37,955 nt of DNA, taken from the NCBI RefSeq assembly GCF_047229345.1, contig NZ_JBFTER010000044.1, positions 1 to 37,955 of the forward strand, written 5' to 3'. Made by a program: the position numbers and the translations under genes. The DNA comes from Cellulomonas_A sp047229345 (GTDB lineage: Bacteria; Actinomycetota; Actinomycetes; Actinomycetales; Cellulomonadaceae). The notes under the pieces are model-generated. The model did no database searches. It was not told the DNA's origin and saw only the letters and a list, made by a program, of their open reading frames with translations. This document shows, piece by piece, positions 1-7,853 of this stretch. How positions within the stretch are numbered: position 1 is the stretch's first letter; every line of letters begins with the position of its first letter.

Positions 1-79
1 CCCCTGCCCTGCGCGCGGGCAGCCCCGCGCTCGCGGCCCTGCCGGTCCCGCCGGTCCGCCCCGCCGCGGGGGCGCTCAC
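1..79 (-). CDS. Possible 5' end of rsmB (16S rRNA m5C methyltransferase), cut by window edge
   Basis: A GTG at 77-79 opens a frame that runs to the window edge without a stop, 28 bases downstream of fmt on the same strand. The 26 visible codons end almost always in G or C, as coding frames do here. The peptide begins VSAPAAGRTGG and is Ala/Gly/Arg-rich, so it carries no diagnostic motif. In actinobacteria rsmB (sun/fmu) normally follows fmt, which is the only reason for naming it. No clear Shine-Dalgarno is visible. This is a positional guess, and a non-coding reading is possible. Confidence 0.3.
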   Translation of the reverse strand, partial: MSAPAAGRTGGTGRAASAGLPARRAG

Positions 80-106
80 CGGTGCCGCCCGTCCCGCCCG
101 TGCCGC

Positions 107-1057
107 TCACGCCTGCTCCACCAGGGCCGTGCCGAGCACCGTGCCGGGTGCCGGACGGGCTCCGCGCGCCCAGTCGACCGCCGGCATCGTGCGCTTGCCC
201 GCGGGCGTCACGTCCCCGAGCCGGACCGCGTGCGTCGCGGTGCCGACGAGGACGGCGTCCTTGCCGGCGCGCAGCTCACCGGGCGCCAGGTCGGTGACCT
301 CGGGGGCGGGCGTCACCGGGCCGAGCCCGAGCCGCGCCCCGTCCGGGGTGCGCGTCCAGGCCCCGGGTGCCGGCGTGCAGCCGCGGACGCGGCGGTCCAC
401 CGCGTACGCGGGGTGCTCCCAGCGCACCCGCGCGTCCTCGACCTCGAGCCGCGGCGCGTGGCTGACGCCCTCGGACGCCTGTGGCACCGGGGCGAGGATG
501 CCGTCCTCGATCGCGTCGAGCGTGCTCACGAGCAGCCCGGCCCCCGCCACCGCGAGCCGGCCGAGCAGGTCGCCCGAGGTGTCGCGCGGGCGGATCTGCT
601 CCGTGAGGACCCCGAACACCGGACCGGTGTCGAGGCCCTCCTCGATCCGGAAGGTGCTCGCGCCCGTGACCTCGTCGCCCGCGAGCAGCGCGTGCTGGAC
701 GGGCGCGGCACCCCGCCACGCCGGGAGTACCGAGAAGTGCAGGTTGACCCAGCCGTGGCGTGGCACGTCGAGGACGGCGGGCGGCAGCAGCGCCCCGTAC
801 GCGACCACGGGTGCGGCGTCGAGGTCGAGCTCCCCGAGGCGCGCCTGGAAGTCGGCGTCCCGAGGGGACCGCGGCGTCAGGACCTCGAGGCCCGCGTCGA
901 GCGCGCGCTGCTTGACCGGGCTCGGCGCGAGCGTCCGGCCTCGTCCCGCGCGGGCGTCCGGGCGGCTGAGCACCGCGACGACGTCGTGCCGGGAGGCGAG
1001 CAGGGCGTCGAGGGCCGGGACGGCGACGTCCGGGGTCCCGGCGAAGAGGAGGCGCAT
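107..1057 (-). CDS. fmt: Methionyl-tRNA formyltransferase
   Basis: Transfers a formyl group from 10-formyl-tetrahydrofolate to Met-tRNA(fMet) for translation initiation in the cytoplasm. The 316-residue product has the usual family length. It shows the N-terminal Rossmann-like start MRLLFAGTPDVAVPAL and the formyltransferase signature around residues 105-125 (VNLHFSVLPAWRGAAPVQHAL), which holds the folate-binding and catalytic Asn/His region. The C-terminal half fits the Fmt tRNA-binding domain. The ATG at 1055-1057 has no Shine-Dalgarno. Instead a TAGGAT hexamer lies 7 bases upstream, suggesting a leaderless transcript. The upstream HAD gene ends 33 bases away. Identification is secure. Confidence 0.96.
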   Translation of the reverse strand: MRLLFAGTPDVAVPALDALLASRHDVVAVLSRPDARAGRGRTLAPSPVKQRALDAGLEVLTPRSPRDADFQARLGELDLDAAPVVAYGALLPPAVLDVPRHGWVNLHFSVLPAWRGAAPVQHALLAGDEVTGASTFRIEEGLDTGPVFGVLTEQIRPRDTSGDLLGRLAVAGAGLLVSTLDAIEDGILAPVPQASEGVSHAPRLEVEDARVRWEHPAYAVDRRVRGCTPAPGAWTRTPDGARLGLGPVTPAPEVTDLAPGELRAGKDAVLVGTATHAVRLGDVTPAGKRTMPAVDWARGARPAPGTVLGTALVEQA

Positions 1058-1064
1058 GGGCTCG

Positions 1065-1070
1065 ATCCTA
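1065..1070 (-). promoter_or_regulatory. -10-like element, candidate leaderless promoter of fmt
   Basis: On the minus strand TAGGAT fits the actinobacterial -10 pattern TANNNT and ends 7 bases before the fmt ATG. Transcription from it would start at or next to the A of the ATG. There is no purine-rich ribosome site in the 33-base gap, which agrees with a leaderless mRNA. No good -35 is seen. Confidence 0.45.
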
Positions 1071-1090
1071 GGCGGCGCCCCGCGAGCCCC

Positions 1091-1717
1091 TCAGACGCGG
1101 ACGGCCCGGGCGGCGAGCTCGGCACGGGCCGCCGGGGCCGTCGTGAAGAGCACGGCCGCGAACCCCTCGGCCGCCGCCGCCGCGACGTTCGCCGCGCTGT
1201 CGTCGAGGAACACCGTGCGGGCGGGGTCGAGCGAGAAGCGCTCCGCGAGCAGCCGGTAGATGCGCGGGTCCGGCTTGGCCAGCCCGACCTCACCCGAGAC
1301 GAGCACCGCCTCGAGCAGCCCGATCGCGGGCGCCGCCGGCTCGGCGTGGTGGAACGTCTCCGCGGACCAGTTCGTCAGGCCGAGCACGCGCACCCCCTGC
1401 GCGCGGAGCTCACGCACGAGGTCCGCCGAGCCGGGCACCGGGCCTGGCAGCGCCGCCCGGAAGTGCTCGACGTACAGGTCGAGGGCCGGCACGTGCTGCG
1501 GCATCCGGGCCTGCACGTCGGCGCGCGCGTGGGCCCAGGGCCGCCCCGCGTCCTGGAGGTGATTGAACGCCGGGAAGTCCACGTCGCGGAAGAACGCGTC
1601 GACCGCCGCCCGCGGGAGGCGCCCCTCGTACGGGCCGTAGGGGTCCCAGCGGACGAGCACGTTGCCGAGGTCGAACACGACGGCGTCGACGCCGGGCGCG
1701 GCGCCCGGGACGCTCAC
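1091..1717 (-). CDS. HAD-superfamily phosphatase, YihX-like
   Basis: A 208-residue haloacid-dehalogenase-type hydrolase. Motif I is VFDLGNVLVRWD with nucleophile Asp16. The usual second Asp is replaced by Gly (DLGN), as in YihX-type sugar phosphatases. Motif II is LTNW, motif III is the Lys in LAKPDPRIY, and motif IV is VFLDDSAANV. The helical segment between motifs I and II matches a class I cap. The GTG start at 1715-1717 overlaps the priA stop by four bases (GTGA), so translation is probably coupled to priA. The substrate is not predictable; glucose-1-phosphate or another small phosphate ester is possible. It lies between priA and fmt, where def is often found in other bacteria. Confidence 0.85.
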   Translation of the reverse strand: MSVPGAAPGVDAVVFDLGNVLVRWDPYGPYEGRLPRAAVDAFFRDVDFPAFNHLQDAGRPWAHARADVQARMPQHVPALDLYVEHFRAALPGPVPGSADLVRELRAQGVRVLGLTNWSAETFHHAEPAAPAIGLLEAVLVSGEVGLAKPDPRIYRLLAERFSLDPARTVFLDDSAANVAAAAAEGFAAVLFTTAPAARAELAARAVRV

Positions 1718-4023
1718 AGCATCTCCGCCGGGTCGACCTGCACGCGCACCGTGCCGCCCTCGCGCCGGGCGCTGCGCACCGCGACGGACGCCGCGACGGT
1801 CCGCACGAGCGCGTCACCCGCCACGACGGGCGCCCGCACGAGCGCCCGCACCTCCGGCTCGAACGACCCCTGCGCCGGTGCCGCCGCGGGGCGCGCCCGG
1901 CCCGACGCGACACCCGTGCGGACGGCGCCGCCCCCGTCCTCGACCGGCACGGGGCCCAGCACGTCCGCGCCGGGCGGCAGCTCGAGGCGCGCGAGCACCG
2001 CCCGGACCGCCTCGCGCCCACCCGTGACCGCCACGACCCGCACGGACGGCGGCAGCGCGAGCTCGTGACGCTCGGCGAGCTCGCGGGCGGCGAGACCGGC
2101 GGGGTCCCAGCGCACGAGGGCCTGCGTGGGACGCGGTGCGCCGTCGCCGACCAGCAGCACCACCCCGCCGTCGGTGGTCGGGCGCACGAGCGCCGCGGCG
2201 GCGAGCCAGCGCCGCAGCGCGTCCTCGGCGCCGCGCAGCGAGGTCGAGGCCGACGCCACCGCCGCGTCGAGCAGCACCGCGGCCGCGTACCCGGCGTCGC
2301 ACACCGGCTCGGCACCGGTGGTCGCGACGACGAGCGCGGGGGTCCCGGGCACGCTGGCGAGCACCCCGGTCGCCGACCGGGCCCCCGACGAGCGCACCGG
2401 CACCCCCGGGAACGCCCGACCCAGCTCCTCGGCGGTGCGCTCCGAGCCCACGCGCACCGACCGCAGGGCCCCCGCGCCGCACTCGGTGCACCGCCACCCC
2501 GTCGCCAGGCGCCCGCACCACCCGCACTGCGGCACCCCGTCGGCCGACGCGAGCGACAGCGGGCCGTGGCACGCGGTGCACCGTGCGAGGGCGCGGCACC
2601 GGCCGCACGCGACCGCGGGGAGGTAGCCCGCGCGGGGCACCTGGACGAGCACCGGCCCGTGGGCCAGGTGCTCACGGATCGCACGCCACGCCTCGCCGGG
2701 CAGCCGGGCCGACGCCGCGGCGCCCTCCCGCGCCAGCTCGACCGACGTCAGCGCCCGCACCCGCGGGGTCCGGGCCCGCAGCACCGCGCGGTCGGCGCTC
2801 ACCTCCCGCGCCCAGCCGCTCTCGACGAGCGCCTGCGCCTCGACGCTGCGGGCGTGCGCCGCCAGCAGCACCGCGGTGCCCTCGAGCTCGGCGCGCAGGC
2901 GCACGACCTCCCGCACGTGCGGGTACGGCGCTCGCGGCTCGGCGTGCAGGTCGTCGCCGTCGTCCCAGCACACGACCAGCCCGAGGTCCTCAACCGGCGC
3001 GAACGCCGCCGCCCGCGTCCCGACCACGACGCGCGCCCGACCCCGCAGGGCCGCGAGGAATGCCCGGTACCGCGGGGCCGCGCCGTCCTCCGCCGCGAGG
3101 CGCACGTAGCCGCCAGGACCGTCCGGCCCGTGCGCGGGGACCCCCGCCCGGTCGAGCGCCTCGCACACCTGGGCCACGTCGCGCGCGTCCGGGACGACGA
3201 CGAGCGCCCCCCGACCGGACACGAGGCACGCCTGGACGGCCTGGGCGACGGCGTCCGACCAGCGGGCGCCGGGCGGCCCCGGCAGCGCCGTCCACACCGC
3301 GCGCGGCGACGAGCCCGCGGCGAGGTGCTGCAGGAAGGCCGGCCCGCCCCGGTACGGGAGCCACGCGTCGCCGGACAGGCGCCCGTGCGCGGGAGGCGGC
3401 GTCGACGCGGCCGGCGACGACTGGTCCGCCGCACCGAGGCCGGACGCCTCGTCGTCCGCCGGGACGACCGCCGTCGCTGCCGAGCCGTCCGCCGCGACGA
3501 GGGGCGACGCCTCCGCGCCCGCGCCCGGTGTCCCCGTCGCGCCGGCTGCCCCCCGCTCCGACTCGACACGGGCGTGCCGCGGGGGGATCGCGAGCCGCAG
3601 GACGTCCGCGAGCGTCCCGGCGTACCGGTCGGCGACCGCGCGCGCCAGGCGCGCCACCGCGTCGCTCAGCACCGGCTCGGCCGACACCACGCGCCGCAGC
3701 GGCTGGAGCGCGCCGTCGTGCTCGGCGTCCGGGGTGCGCGCGAGCACGTACCCGTCGACGTCCTGGCGCCCGAAGCGCACCTTGACGCGGGTCCCCGGCA
3801 CGGCGTCCGCCGACAGCGCCTCGGGGACCAGGTACTCGAACACCCGGTCGAGGTGCGCGGGCGGCAGGTCGATGCACACGCGCGCGACCGGCAGGGACGC
3901 CGCCGGCTCGAGCCCCTCGGGGGTGCGCCGCCGCGCCGCTGACCGCCCGCGGCCCGGGAGCACCGGCTCCGGCAGCCCCGCGAGGGTCAGCTGCTCCCCC
4001 GCTGCTCCGCCCGTCGCCTCCAC
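1714..4023 (-). CDS. priA: Primosomal protein N' (PriA), helicase-degenerate actinobacterial form
   Basis: Replication-restart protein of 769 residues that recognises stalled forks. The N-terminal 3'-end-binding domain is present (ARVCIDLPPAHLDRVFEYLVP, DAVPGTRVKVRFG). Eight zinc-binding cysteines are visible as four CxxC pairs (CGRC, CTAC, CGWC, CTEC) in the second half. The helicase motifs are lost: the Walker A position reads PGPPGARWSD without the GKT, and the DEEH box reads CWDDGDDLH. Actinobacterial PriA proteins are known to be ATPase-degenerate, so this is probably a fork-binding scaffold, not a helicase. A low-complexity Ala/Gly/Ser insert lies near residues 155-215. The GTG start at 4021-4023 has only a weak purine stretch upstream. 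The HAD gene overlaps its stop. Confidence 0.92.
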   Translation of the reverse strand: MEATGGAAGEQLTLAGLPEPVLPGRGRSAARRRTPEGLEPAASLPVARVCIDLPPAHLDRVFEYLVPEALSADAVPGTRVKVRFGRQDVDGYVLARTPDAEHDGALQPLRRVVSAEPVLSDAVARLARAVADRYAGTLADVLRLAIPPRHARVESERGAAGATGTPGAGAEASPLVAADGSAATAVVPADDEASGLGAADQSSPAASTPPPAHGRLSGDAWLPYRGGPAFLQHLAAGSSPRAVWTALPGPPGARWSDAVAQAVQACLVSGRGALVVVPDARDVAQVCEALDRAGVPAHGPDGPGGYVRLAAEDGAAPRYRAFLAALRGRARVVVGTRAAAFAPVEDLGLVVCWDDGDDLHAEPRAPYPHVREVVRLRAELEGTAVLLAAHARSVEAQALVESGWAREVSADRAVLRARTPRVRALTSVELAREGAAASARLPGEAWRAIREHLAHGPVLVQVPRAGYLPAVACGRCRALARCTACHGPLSLASADGVPQCGWCGRLATGWRCTECGAGALRSVRVGSERTAEELGRAFPGVPVRSSGARSATGVLASVPGTPALVVATTGAEPVCDAGYAAAVLLDAAVASASTSLRGAEDALRRWLAAAALVRPTTDGGVVLLVGDGAPRPTQALVRWDPAGLAARELAERHELALPPSVRVVAVTGGREAVRAVLARLELPPGADVLGPVPVEDGGGAVRTGVASGRARPAAAPAQGSFEPEVRALVRAPVVAGDALVRTVAASVAVRSARREGGTVRVQVDPAEML

Positions 4024-4195
4024 GGCTCTATCTCACCATCGACGACCGACCCCGCGGACCGCACCGTCCACCGGGCGCCGTTCCCCGCACCGCCACAGCC
4101 GCACGACCTCCCGCGGTCGATCGCTTCCACGCAGGCCGCCGCCCCGTCGCCGCACCGCCCGCCACGCCCTCACCTCGCCGCACACCGCCTCGCCA

Positions 4196-4227
4196 CCGCG
4201 GGCTGTCACGGCGGGCTGTCACCGCGG
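4196..4227. repeat. 12-base direct repeat bracketed by CCGCGG
   Basis: GCGGGCTGTCAC occurs at 4198-4209 and 4211-4222, a 13-base period. The pair is bracketed by CCGCGG at 4196-4201 and 4222-4227. It lies about 170 bases upstream of the priA start and could be an operator or only a local duplication. Confidence 0.5.
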
Positions 4228-4295
4228 AGCACCCGCTGCGCCCGAGCCGTTCGGGCCGGCTCCACGACCCGCCGCCGCGCCGCCCGGCACGACGG

Positions 4296-4330
4296 CCGCC
4301 CGCCCGGTCGAAGACGGACCGGGCGGGCGG
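4296..4330 (-). terminator. GC-rich hairpin downstream of metK (distal)
   Basis: A perfect 14-bp stem pairs 4296-4309 with 4317-4330, with a 7-base loop (GAAGACG). It lies about 120 bases past the metK stop. No U-tract follows, as is usual for actinobacterial terminators. Confidence 0.65.
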
Positions 4331-4420
4331 AGGGCGCTGTCGGGCGCCGCGTGCGGGGCGGCGCGTGCGGCGTGCGGCGTGCGTGCGCACAGCGCCCTGA
4401 GCGGTCACCGCGCTGTGCGG

Positions 4421-4440
4421 CGGGCGCCGTCCGGCGCCCG
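4421..4440 (-). terminator. Hairpin just after metK stop
   Basis: A perfect 8-bp stem pairs CGGGCGCC with GGCGCCCG around a 4-base loop, starting 11 bases after the metK stop codon. Together with the longer hairpin at 4296-4330 it probably ends the rpoZ-coaBC-metK transcript. Confidence 0.6.
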
Positions 4441-4451
4441 CCCGCCGAGCC

Positions 4452-5654
4452 TCAGCCGACCGCGCTGATCAGGTCCGCGGTCCGGTCCGTGCGCTCCCAC
4501 GTGAAGTCGGCGCGCTCGCGGCCGAAGTGCCCGTACGCCGCGGTCTGCTGATAGATCGGGCGCAGCAGGTCCAGGTCCCGGATGATCGCGGCCGGACGCA
4601 GGTCGAACACCTCGCGGATCGCGGCCGTCAGGCGCCCGACGGGCACGGTCCCCGTGCCGAACGTCTCGACGTAGAGGCCCACGGGGTGCGCCTTGCCGAT
4701 CGCGTACGCGACCTGCACCTCGCAGCGCCGTGCCAGGCCCGCGGCGACGACGTTCTTCGCGACCCAGCGCATCGCGTAGGCGGCCGAGCGGTCGACCTTC
4801 GACGGGTCCTTGCCCGAGAACGCGCCGCCCCCGTGACGGGCCATGCCGCCGTAGGTGTCGACGATGATCTTGCGTCCCGTCAGGCCGGCGTCGCCCTGCG
4901 GCCCCCCGACCACGAAGGTGCCCGTCGGGTTCACGAGGAGGCGGAAGTCGCTCGCGTCGAGGTCCAGCTCGGCGACGACCGGCTTCACGACGAGGTCCGC
5001 GATCGCGGGCGCGAGCGTCGTCTCGAGGTGGACGTCCGGGTCGTGCTGCGTGGAGAGGACCACCGTGTCGAGCCGCACCGCGCGGTCGCCGTCGTACCCG
5101 ATGGTCACCTGCGTCTTGCCGTCGGGGCGCAGGCCGGGCACGACGCCCTCCTTGCGCACGGCCGCGAGGCGCTCGGCGAGGCGGTGCGCGAGCCAGATCG
5201 GCAGCGGCAGGAGGCTCGGGGTGTCGTCGCTCGCGTACCCGAACATCAGGCCCTGGTCACCGGCACCCTGCAGGTCGAGCGGGTCGAGGTCGCCGCTGTC
5301 GACGCGGACCTCGAGCGCCTTGTCGACGCCCTGGGCGATGTCCGGCGACTGCTGGCCGATGGAGACGGACACGCCGCACGAGTCCCCGTCGAAGCCGATG
5401 TGCGAGGACGTGTAGCCGATGCCGCGGACGACCTCACGCACCACCTGCGGGATCTCGACGTACGCGCTCGTGGTGACCTCGCCGGCGACGTGCACCAGGC
5501 CGGTCGTCACCATGGTCTCGACGGCCACGCGGGCTGTGGGGTCCTGCTCGAGGATCGCGTCGAGGATCGCGTCGGAGATCTGGTCGCAGATCTTGTCGGG
5601 GTGCCCCTCGGTCACGGACTCGGACGTGAACAGGCGCATGTCGGGCTCGGTCAT
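4452..5654 (-). CDS. metK: S-adenosylmethionine synthetase
   Basis: Makes S-adenosylmethionine from ATP and methionine in the cytoplasm. The 400-residue product shows the three-domain MetK pattern: N-terminal FTSESVTEGHPDKICDQ (catalytic His18), then GQQSPDIAQGV, the GAGDQGLMFGYA signature, and GGGAFSGKDPSKVDRSAAY with the phosphate-binding P-loop-like region. I chose the ATG at 5652-5654 (MTEPDMRLF) because a TAATCT hexamer sits 6 bases upstream and no Shine-Dalgarno is present. A GTG two codons upstream (5658-5660) or the ATG at 5637-5639 are alternatives. It follows coaBC by 24 bases, so it may use both readthrough and its own leaderless promoter. Two hairpins follow. Confidence 0.97.
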   Translation of the reverse strand: MTEPDMRLFTSESVTEGHPDKICDQISDAILDAILEQDPTARVAVETMVTTGLVHVAGEVTTSAYVEIPQVVREVVRGIGYTSSHIGFDGDSCGVSVSIGQQSPDIAQGVDKALEVRVDSGDLDPLDLQGAGDQGLMFGYASDDTPSLLPLPIWLAHRLAERLAAVRKEGVVPGLRPDGKTQVTIGYDGDRAVRLDTVVLSTQHDPDVHLETTLAPAIADLVVKPVVAELDLDASDFRLLVNPTGTFVVGGPQGDAGLTGRKIIVDTYGGMARHGGGAFSGKDPSKVDRSAAYAMRWVAKNVVAAGLARRCEVQVAYAIGKAHPVGLYVETFGTGTVPVGRLTAAIREVFDLRPAAIIRDLDLLRPIYQQTAAYGHFGRERADFTWERTDRTADLISAVG

Positions 5655-5660
5655 GCGCAC

Positions 5661-5666
5661 AGATTA
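5661..5666 (-). promoter_or_regulatory. -10-like element, candidate leaderless promoter of metK
   Basis: TAATCT on the minus strand fits TANNNT and ends 6 bases before the chosen metK ATG. The short gap after coaBC has no ribosome-binding site, so a leaderless start at the ATG is plausible. No -35 match is visible. Confidence 0.45.
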
Positions 5667-5678
5667 GTGGCCGCGCGC

Positions 5679-6875
5679 TCAGCCCCGGTGCAGAACGGCG
5701 TCCCAGACGGCGTGCGCGACGTCGTCCTTCGAGCCCGCCGCGACCGCCACGACGTCGCCGCCCCCGTCGAGGATCGTCACGTCGTTGTCGGGGGTCCCGA
5801 AGCCGCGCCCGCCGCCCACCGCGTTGACGACGAGGAGGTCCGCGCCCTTGCGCCGGGCCTTCGCGCGCCCGTGGTCCAGCACGCTCCCCGCGGCGTCCCC
5901 CGTCTCGGCGGCGAAGCCGACGACGACCTGGCCCTCACGCAGCCGCGGGGCGGACAGCTCCGCGAGGATGTCGGGCGTCTGGACGAGCTCGAGCACGCGG
6001 GTCCCGCCGGCGGCGTCCTTCTTGATCTTGGTCTCGGCCGCCGTCGCGGGCCGGAAGTCGGCGACAGCGGCCGCCATGACCACGACGTCGGCGTCCTTGG
6101 CCGCGGCCCGCACCGCGTCGCGCAGCTCGGCGGACGTCTCGACGGGCACCACGGAGACGCCGTCGGGGGCGGGCAGCGTCACGTTCGCGGCGACGAGCGT
6201 CACCTGGGCGCCCCGCGCGGCCGCGGCCCGCGCGAGCGCGTAGCCCTGACGGCCCGAGGACCGGTTGCCGAGGTACCGGACCGGGTCGAGCGGCTCGCGC
6301 GTCCCCCCGGCCGAGACGACCACGTGCCACCCCGCCAGGTCCTGCGCCGCCGGCCGCACGAGCGCGAGGGCCGCCGCAGCGATCGCCTCGGGCTCGGGGA
6401 GCCGACCCGGCCCGGTGTCGGCACCGGTGAGGCGGCCGGAGTCCGGGTCGAGCACGTGGACCCCGCGCGCACGCAGCGTCTCGACGTTCGCGCGCGTCGC
6501 CGGGTGCTCCCACATCTCCGTGTGCATCGCGGGTGCCAGGAGGACGGGGCAGCGCGCCGTGAGCAGCGTCGCGGTCAGCAGGTCGTCCGCCCGGCCCGTC
6601 GCGGCCCGCGAGAGCAGGTCCGCGGTGGCGGGGGCGACGACCACGAGGTCGGCGGTCTTGCCGAGCCGCACGTGCGGGACCTGGTCGACGTCCTCGAACA
6701 CGCGCGTCGTCACGGGCGCGCCGGACAGCGCCTCCCACGTCGCGCGACCGACGAACTCGAGCGCGGAGTCGGTCGGCACGACCCGCACCTCGTGGCCGGC
6801 CTCGGAGAGCAGACGCAGCAGCAGGACGGCCTTGTACGCCGCGATGCCGCCGGCGACGCCGAGGACGATCCGCAT
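5679..6875 (-). CDS. coaBC: Bifunctional phosphopantothenoylcysteine decarboxylase / phosphopantothenate-cysteine ligase
   Basis: Two consecutive steps of coenzyme A synthesis in one 398-residue protein. The N-terminal CoaC flavoprotein half begins RIVLGVAGGIAAYKAVLLLR. It contains the FMN-binding stretch VVVAPATADLLSRAA and the decarboxylase signature PAMHTEMWEHPAT, where His replaces the more common Asn of PAMN. The C-terminal CoaB half shows VSAGGTREPLDPVRYLGNRSSGRQGYALA, the VMAAAVADFRP segment and the nucleotide-binding KIKKDAAG. Length and domain order are standard. It lies 31 bases after rpoZ, matching the conserved gmk-rpoZ-coaBC-metK order. The ATG has no strong ribosome-binding site, so coupling to rpoZ is likely. 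Confidence 0.95.
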   Translation of the reverse strand: MRIVLGVAGGIAAYKAVLLLRLLSEAGHEVRVVPTDSALEFVGRATWEALSGAPVTTRVFEDVDQVPHVRLGKTADLVVVAPATADLLSRAATGRADDLLTATLLTARCPVLLAPAMHTEMWEHPATRANVETLRARGVHVLDPDSGRLTGADTGPGRLPEPEAIAAAALALVRPAAQDLAGWHVVVSAGGTREPLDPVRYLGNRSSGRQGYALARAAAARGAQVTLVAANVTLPAPDGVSVVPVETSAELRDAVRAAAKDADVVVMAAAVADFRPATAAETKIKKDAAGGTRVLELVQTPDILAELSAPRLREGQVVVGFAAETGDAAGSVLDHGRAKARRKGADLLVVNAVGGGRGFGTPDNDVTILDGGGDVVAVAAGSKDDVAHAVWDAVLHRG

Positions 6876-6906
6876 GGTCGGGACGCCGGGAGGGACGGGA
6901 CCGAGG

Positions 6907-7170
6907 TCAGCCCTCGGTGGCCTCGACGGTCAGCAGCCCGCCGTCGATCTCGCGCATGGCGATCGACAGGGCCTTCTCCTGCGGGCGGGTCTCGACGAGC
7001 GGGCCGACGTACTCGAGGAGGCCCTCGTTGAGCTGGGAGTAGTACGCGTTGATCTGGCGCGCGCGCTTGGCGGCGTAGATCACGAGCGCGTACTTGGAGT
7101 CCGCGCGCTCGAGCAGCTGGTCGATGGGCGGGTCGGTGATGCCGACGGGTGCAGCGACGGTTCCGGACAC
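6907..7170 (-). CDS. rpoZ: RNA polymerase omega subunit
   Basis: Small subunit that helps assemble RNA polymerase by holding the beta' chain. The 87-residue product has the omega core: ITDPPIDQLLERADSKYALVIYAAKRARQINAYYSQL. This is followed by the actinobacterial extension GLLEYVGPLVETRPQEKALSIAMREIDGGLL. I chose GTG at 7168-7170 (VSGTVAAPVG) because GGGAG lies 8 bases upstream. A TTG five codons further up is open but overlaps that site. Its place between gmk and coaBC is the conserved bacterial arrangement. Confidence 0.95.
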   Translation of the reverse strand: MSGTVAAPVGITDPPIDQLLERADSKYALVIYAAKRARQINAYYSQLNEGLLEYVGPLVETRPQEKALSIAMREIDGGLLTVEATEG

Positions 7171-7212
7171 GGTGGACTCCCGCAAAGACGAAGGGGTGGG
7201 ACTGACGCCAGT

Positions 7213-7779
7213 CTACCTGGTCGGCAGTCCCATGACCCGGACCAGCTCGTCGGTCGCCCGCCGCACGTCGTCGTTGACGATCACGTGGTCGAACTCGGGC
7301 TCGGCGGCGAGCTCGACGCGCGCCGTGGCGAGCCGTCGCTCGCGCTCCTCCGGCCCCTCGGTCCCCCGGCCCACGAGCCGGCGCTCGAGCTCCTCGAACG
7401 ACGGCGGGGCGAGGAACACGAACCGCGCACCGGGCATCGTCGAGCGCACCTGACGCGCGCCCTGCAGGTCGATCTCGAGCAGCGCGGGCGCGCCCGCCGC
7501 GAGGCGCTCCTCGACCTGCCGTCGCGGCGTGCCGTACCGGTTGCGGCCGTGCACCACCGCCCACTCGAGCAGCTCGCCGTTCTCCGCCATGGCGTCGAAC
7601 TCGGCCGGGGTCACGAAGTGGTAGTGCACACCCTCCAGCTCGCCCGGTCGCGGCTCACGCGTCGTCGCGGAGACGGACAACCAGATCTCGGGGTAGCGGT
7701 CGCGGATGTCGGCGGAGACCGTGCCCTTGCCGACGGCGGTCGGTCCGGCGAGAACGGTGAGCCGGGCTGGCGTCGTCAT
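7213..7779 (-). CDS. gmk: Guanylate kinase
   Basis: Phosphorylates GMP to GDP with ATP. The 188-residue product has the P-loop LAGPTAVGKGTV near residues 10-21, slightly varied from the usual GPSGVGKGT. The GMP-binding region follows (SVSATTREPRPGELEGVHYHFV, then ELLEWAVVHGRNRYGTP), and then LLEIDLQGARQVR and the lid segment with RRLVGRGTE. The stop is TAG. It lies 74 bases after mihF, an adjacency conserved in actinobacteria, and 42 bases before rpoZ. The ATG at 7777-7779 gives the usual N-terminus; a GGAG 13 bases upstream is a distant ribosome site. Confidence 0.96.
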   Translation of the reverse strand: MTTPARLTVLAGPTAVGKGTVSADIRDRYPEIWLSVSATTREPRPGELEGVHYHFVTPAEFDAMAENGELLEWAVVHGRNRYGTPRRQVEERLAAGAPALLEIDLQGARQVRSTMPGARFVFLAPPSFEELERRLVGRGTEGPEERERRLATARVELAAEPEFDHVIVNDDVRRATDELVRVMGLPTR

Positions 7780-7853
7780 GGGTGCTGCGGTGCTCCTGGC
7801 CTGGTGCTGCGGGGATCCGGGTGGTCAGAGGCACACGGTACGCGCCTCCGGGC

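Larger units (their letters stand above)
4024..4451. other. 428-base intergenic region between metK and priA
   Basis: No convincing gene is seen. The stretch holds two GC-rich hairpins downstream of metK (4421-4440 and 4296-4330), a 12-base direct repeat flanked by CCGCGG (4196-4227), and a G/C-rich GCGTGCG-type simple repeat around 4353-4388. The priA promoter must lie in it or upstream, but I cannot pick a clear -35/-10 pair. Confidence 0.6.

Noticed and set aside
2065..3942. Long open frame antisense to priA
   Set aside because: It is a low-complexity Arg/Ala/Pro-rich shadow of a well-supported gene. No ribosome site or motif is seen.
7171..7185. TTG start for rpoZ five codons upstream
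   Set aside because: It would overlap the GGGAG ribosome site that serves the GTG at 7168-7170, and TTG starts are otherwise not used here.
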